Below, one piece after another: positions 63,593 through 64,000 of a DNA stretch of 64,000 nt (positions are counted from its first letter, which is position 1; every line of letters starts with the position of its first letter). The DNA is from Prostheceraeus crozeri (taxonomy: Eukaryota; Platyhelminthes; Polycladida; Euryleptidae): NCBI GenBank assembly GCA_907163375.1, contig CAJQUW010009248.1:62001-126000 (forward strand). The letters are read 5' to 3'. A model generated the notes under the pieces. The model ran no database searches. It saw nothing but the letters and a program-made list of their open reading frames with translations, and had not been told where the DNA came from. The translations under genes and the position numbers were made by a program.

Positions 63593-64000
63593 CTTTTTAA
63601 ATAAAAATTTTGAGTTGCCTCCCATTTTGTAACTTATGTATCTGTAAAGGAAGGATGAAATAGAATTACTAACAGGCGACATTGACAGTCATTTTTATAA
63701 TCATACAGCTAAATTGTGAGATTGGTGGAAAGTGTCGAACCTTTGAATCCGTTGCAGGCATTACTCAGAGGGGATCTTATCCCAACTCTAAGGCCTCGGC
63801 CCACAAATCCAACCTCCCGCGGACAGAGCGTGCGTCATATCACTGTGTTGGTATTCGGACCCCGATTTTGACATGAAAACCAGTGGATTGTTTACAAAGG
63901 TTGCAAATTCCAAGCCGAAGCTCGCCTCCCACAACTTTATAAAGGTCTTTATTGAAATCAGAAGGTTTGAAAACCCCGAAAATTGCTAAAACTAGTGAAT
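63593..64000. other. Unassigned DNA beyond the Polinton B breakpoint
   Basis: No similarity to copy A's polymerase or to its left end. Somewhat GC-richer than the host average around 63,780-63,850. I see no gene. Confidence 0.4.

Overview
This is animal DNA, most likely from an invertebrate. It is AT-rich, has spliceosomal-type intron signals and TATA/CCAAT promoters, and is packed with metazoan transposons: CR1/jockey-like LINEs, a mariner relative, a hAT, a piggyBac remnant, tRNA-derived SINEs, CACTG-ended elements and Polintons. I recognise no ordinary host gene. The species cannot be fixed from the sequence alone.

Layout. 1-20,218 is host intergenic DNA holding transposon debris: LINE fragments (1-740, 4045-4375, 14,017-14,345, 15,490-16,110), a mariner-like transposon (4691-8825) split by a 5'-truncated but open LINE (5541-8275), a hAT element with a perfect 8-bp target duplication (9482-10,590) that itself carries a large foldback insertion, a CACTG-ended MITE, and two inverted SINEs. 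20,219-41,859 is a complete-looking Polinton (copy A, about 21.6 kb) with terminal inverted repeats of about 0.65 kb. 41,860-48,877 is host DNA with a 1-kb CACTG-ended element, a piggyBac remnant and a deleted LINE. 48,878-63,592 is a second Polinton of the same family (copy B), inverted relative to A and cut off inside its polymerase gene. The last 0.4 kb is unassigned.

The Polinton genome. One strand carries an operon-like block that starts at a TATA/CCAAT promoter just inside one terminal repeat. It has a tiny intron after the first ATG and then runs: possible ssDNA-binding protein, small RING-like ORF, DEDDh exonuclease-like protein, a conserved unknown, membrane RING protein, basic pVI-like protein, packaging ATPase, conserved unknown, Cys-rich ORF overlapping the integrase, chromodomain integrase, basic core protein, major capsid protein, adenain-like protease. 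Beyond it lie two paralogous virion-surface candidates. On the opposite strand, between protease and surface genes, sits a small cluster: two paralogous PC4-like proteins and a protein with a convincing two-repeat TBP fold, whose reading frame overlaps the tail of the second PC4-like gene. The far end carries the protein-primed DNA polymerase with zinc-finger and OTU-like N-terminal regions, a 148-aa unknown and a zinc-finger/coiled-coil protein. Both copies are fossils, with roughly ten breaks in A and about seven plus an end truncation in B. Their proteins are still nearly identical, so they are young.

The most interesting signal is the putative element-encoded transcription module (TBP-like plus PC4-like), partly overprinted and antisense to the structural genes.
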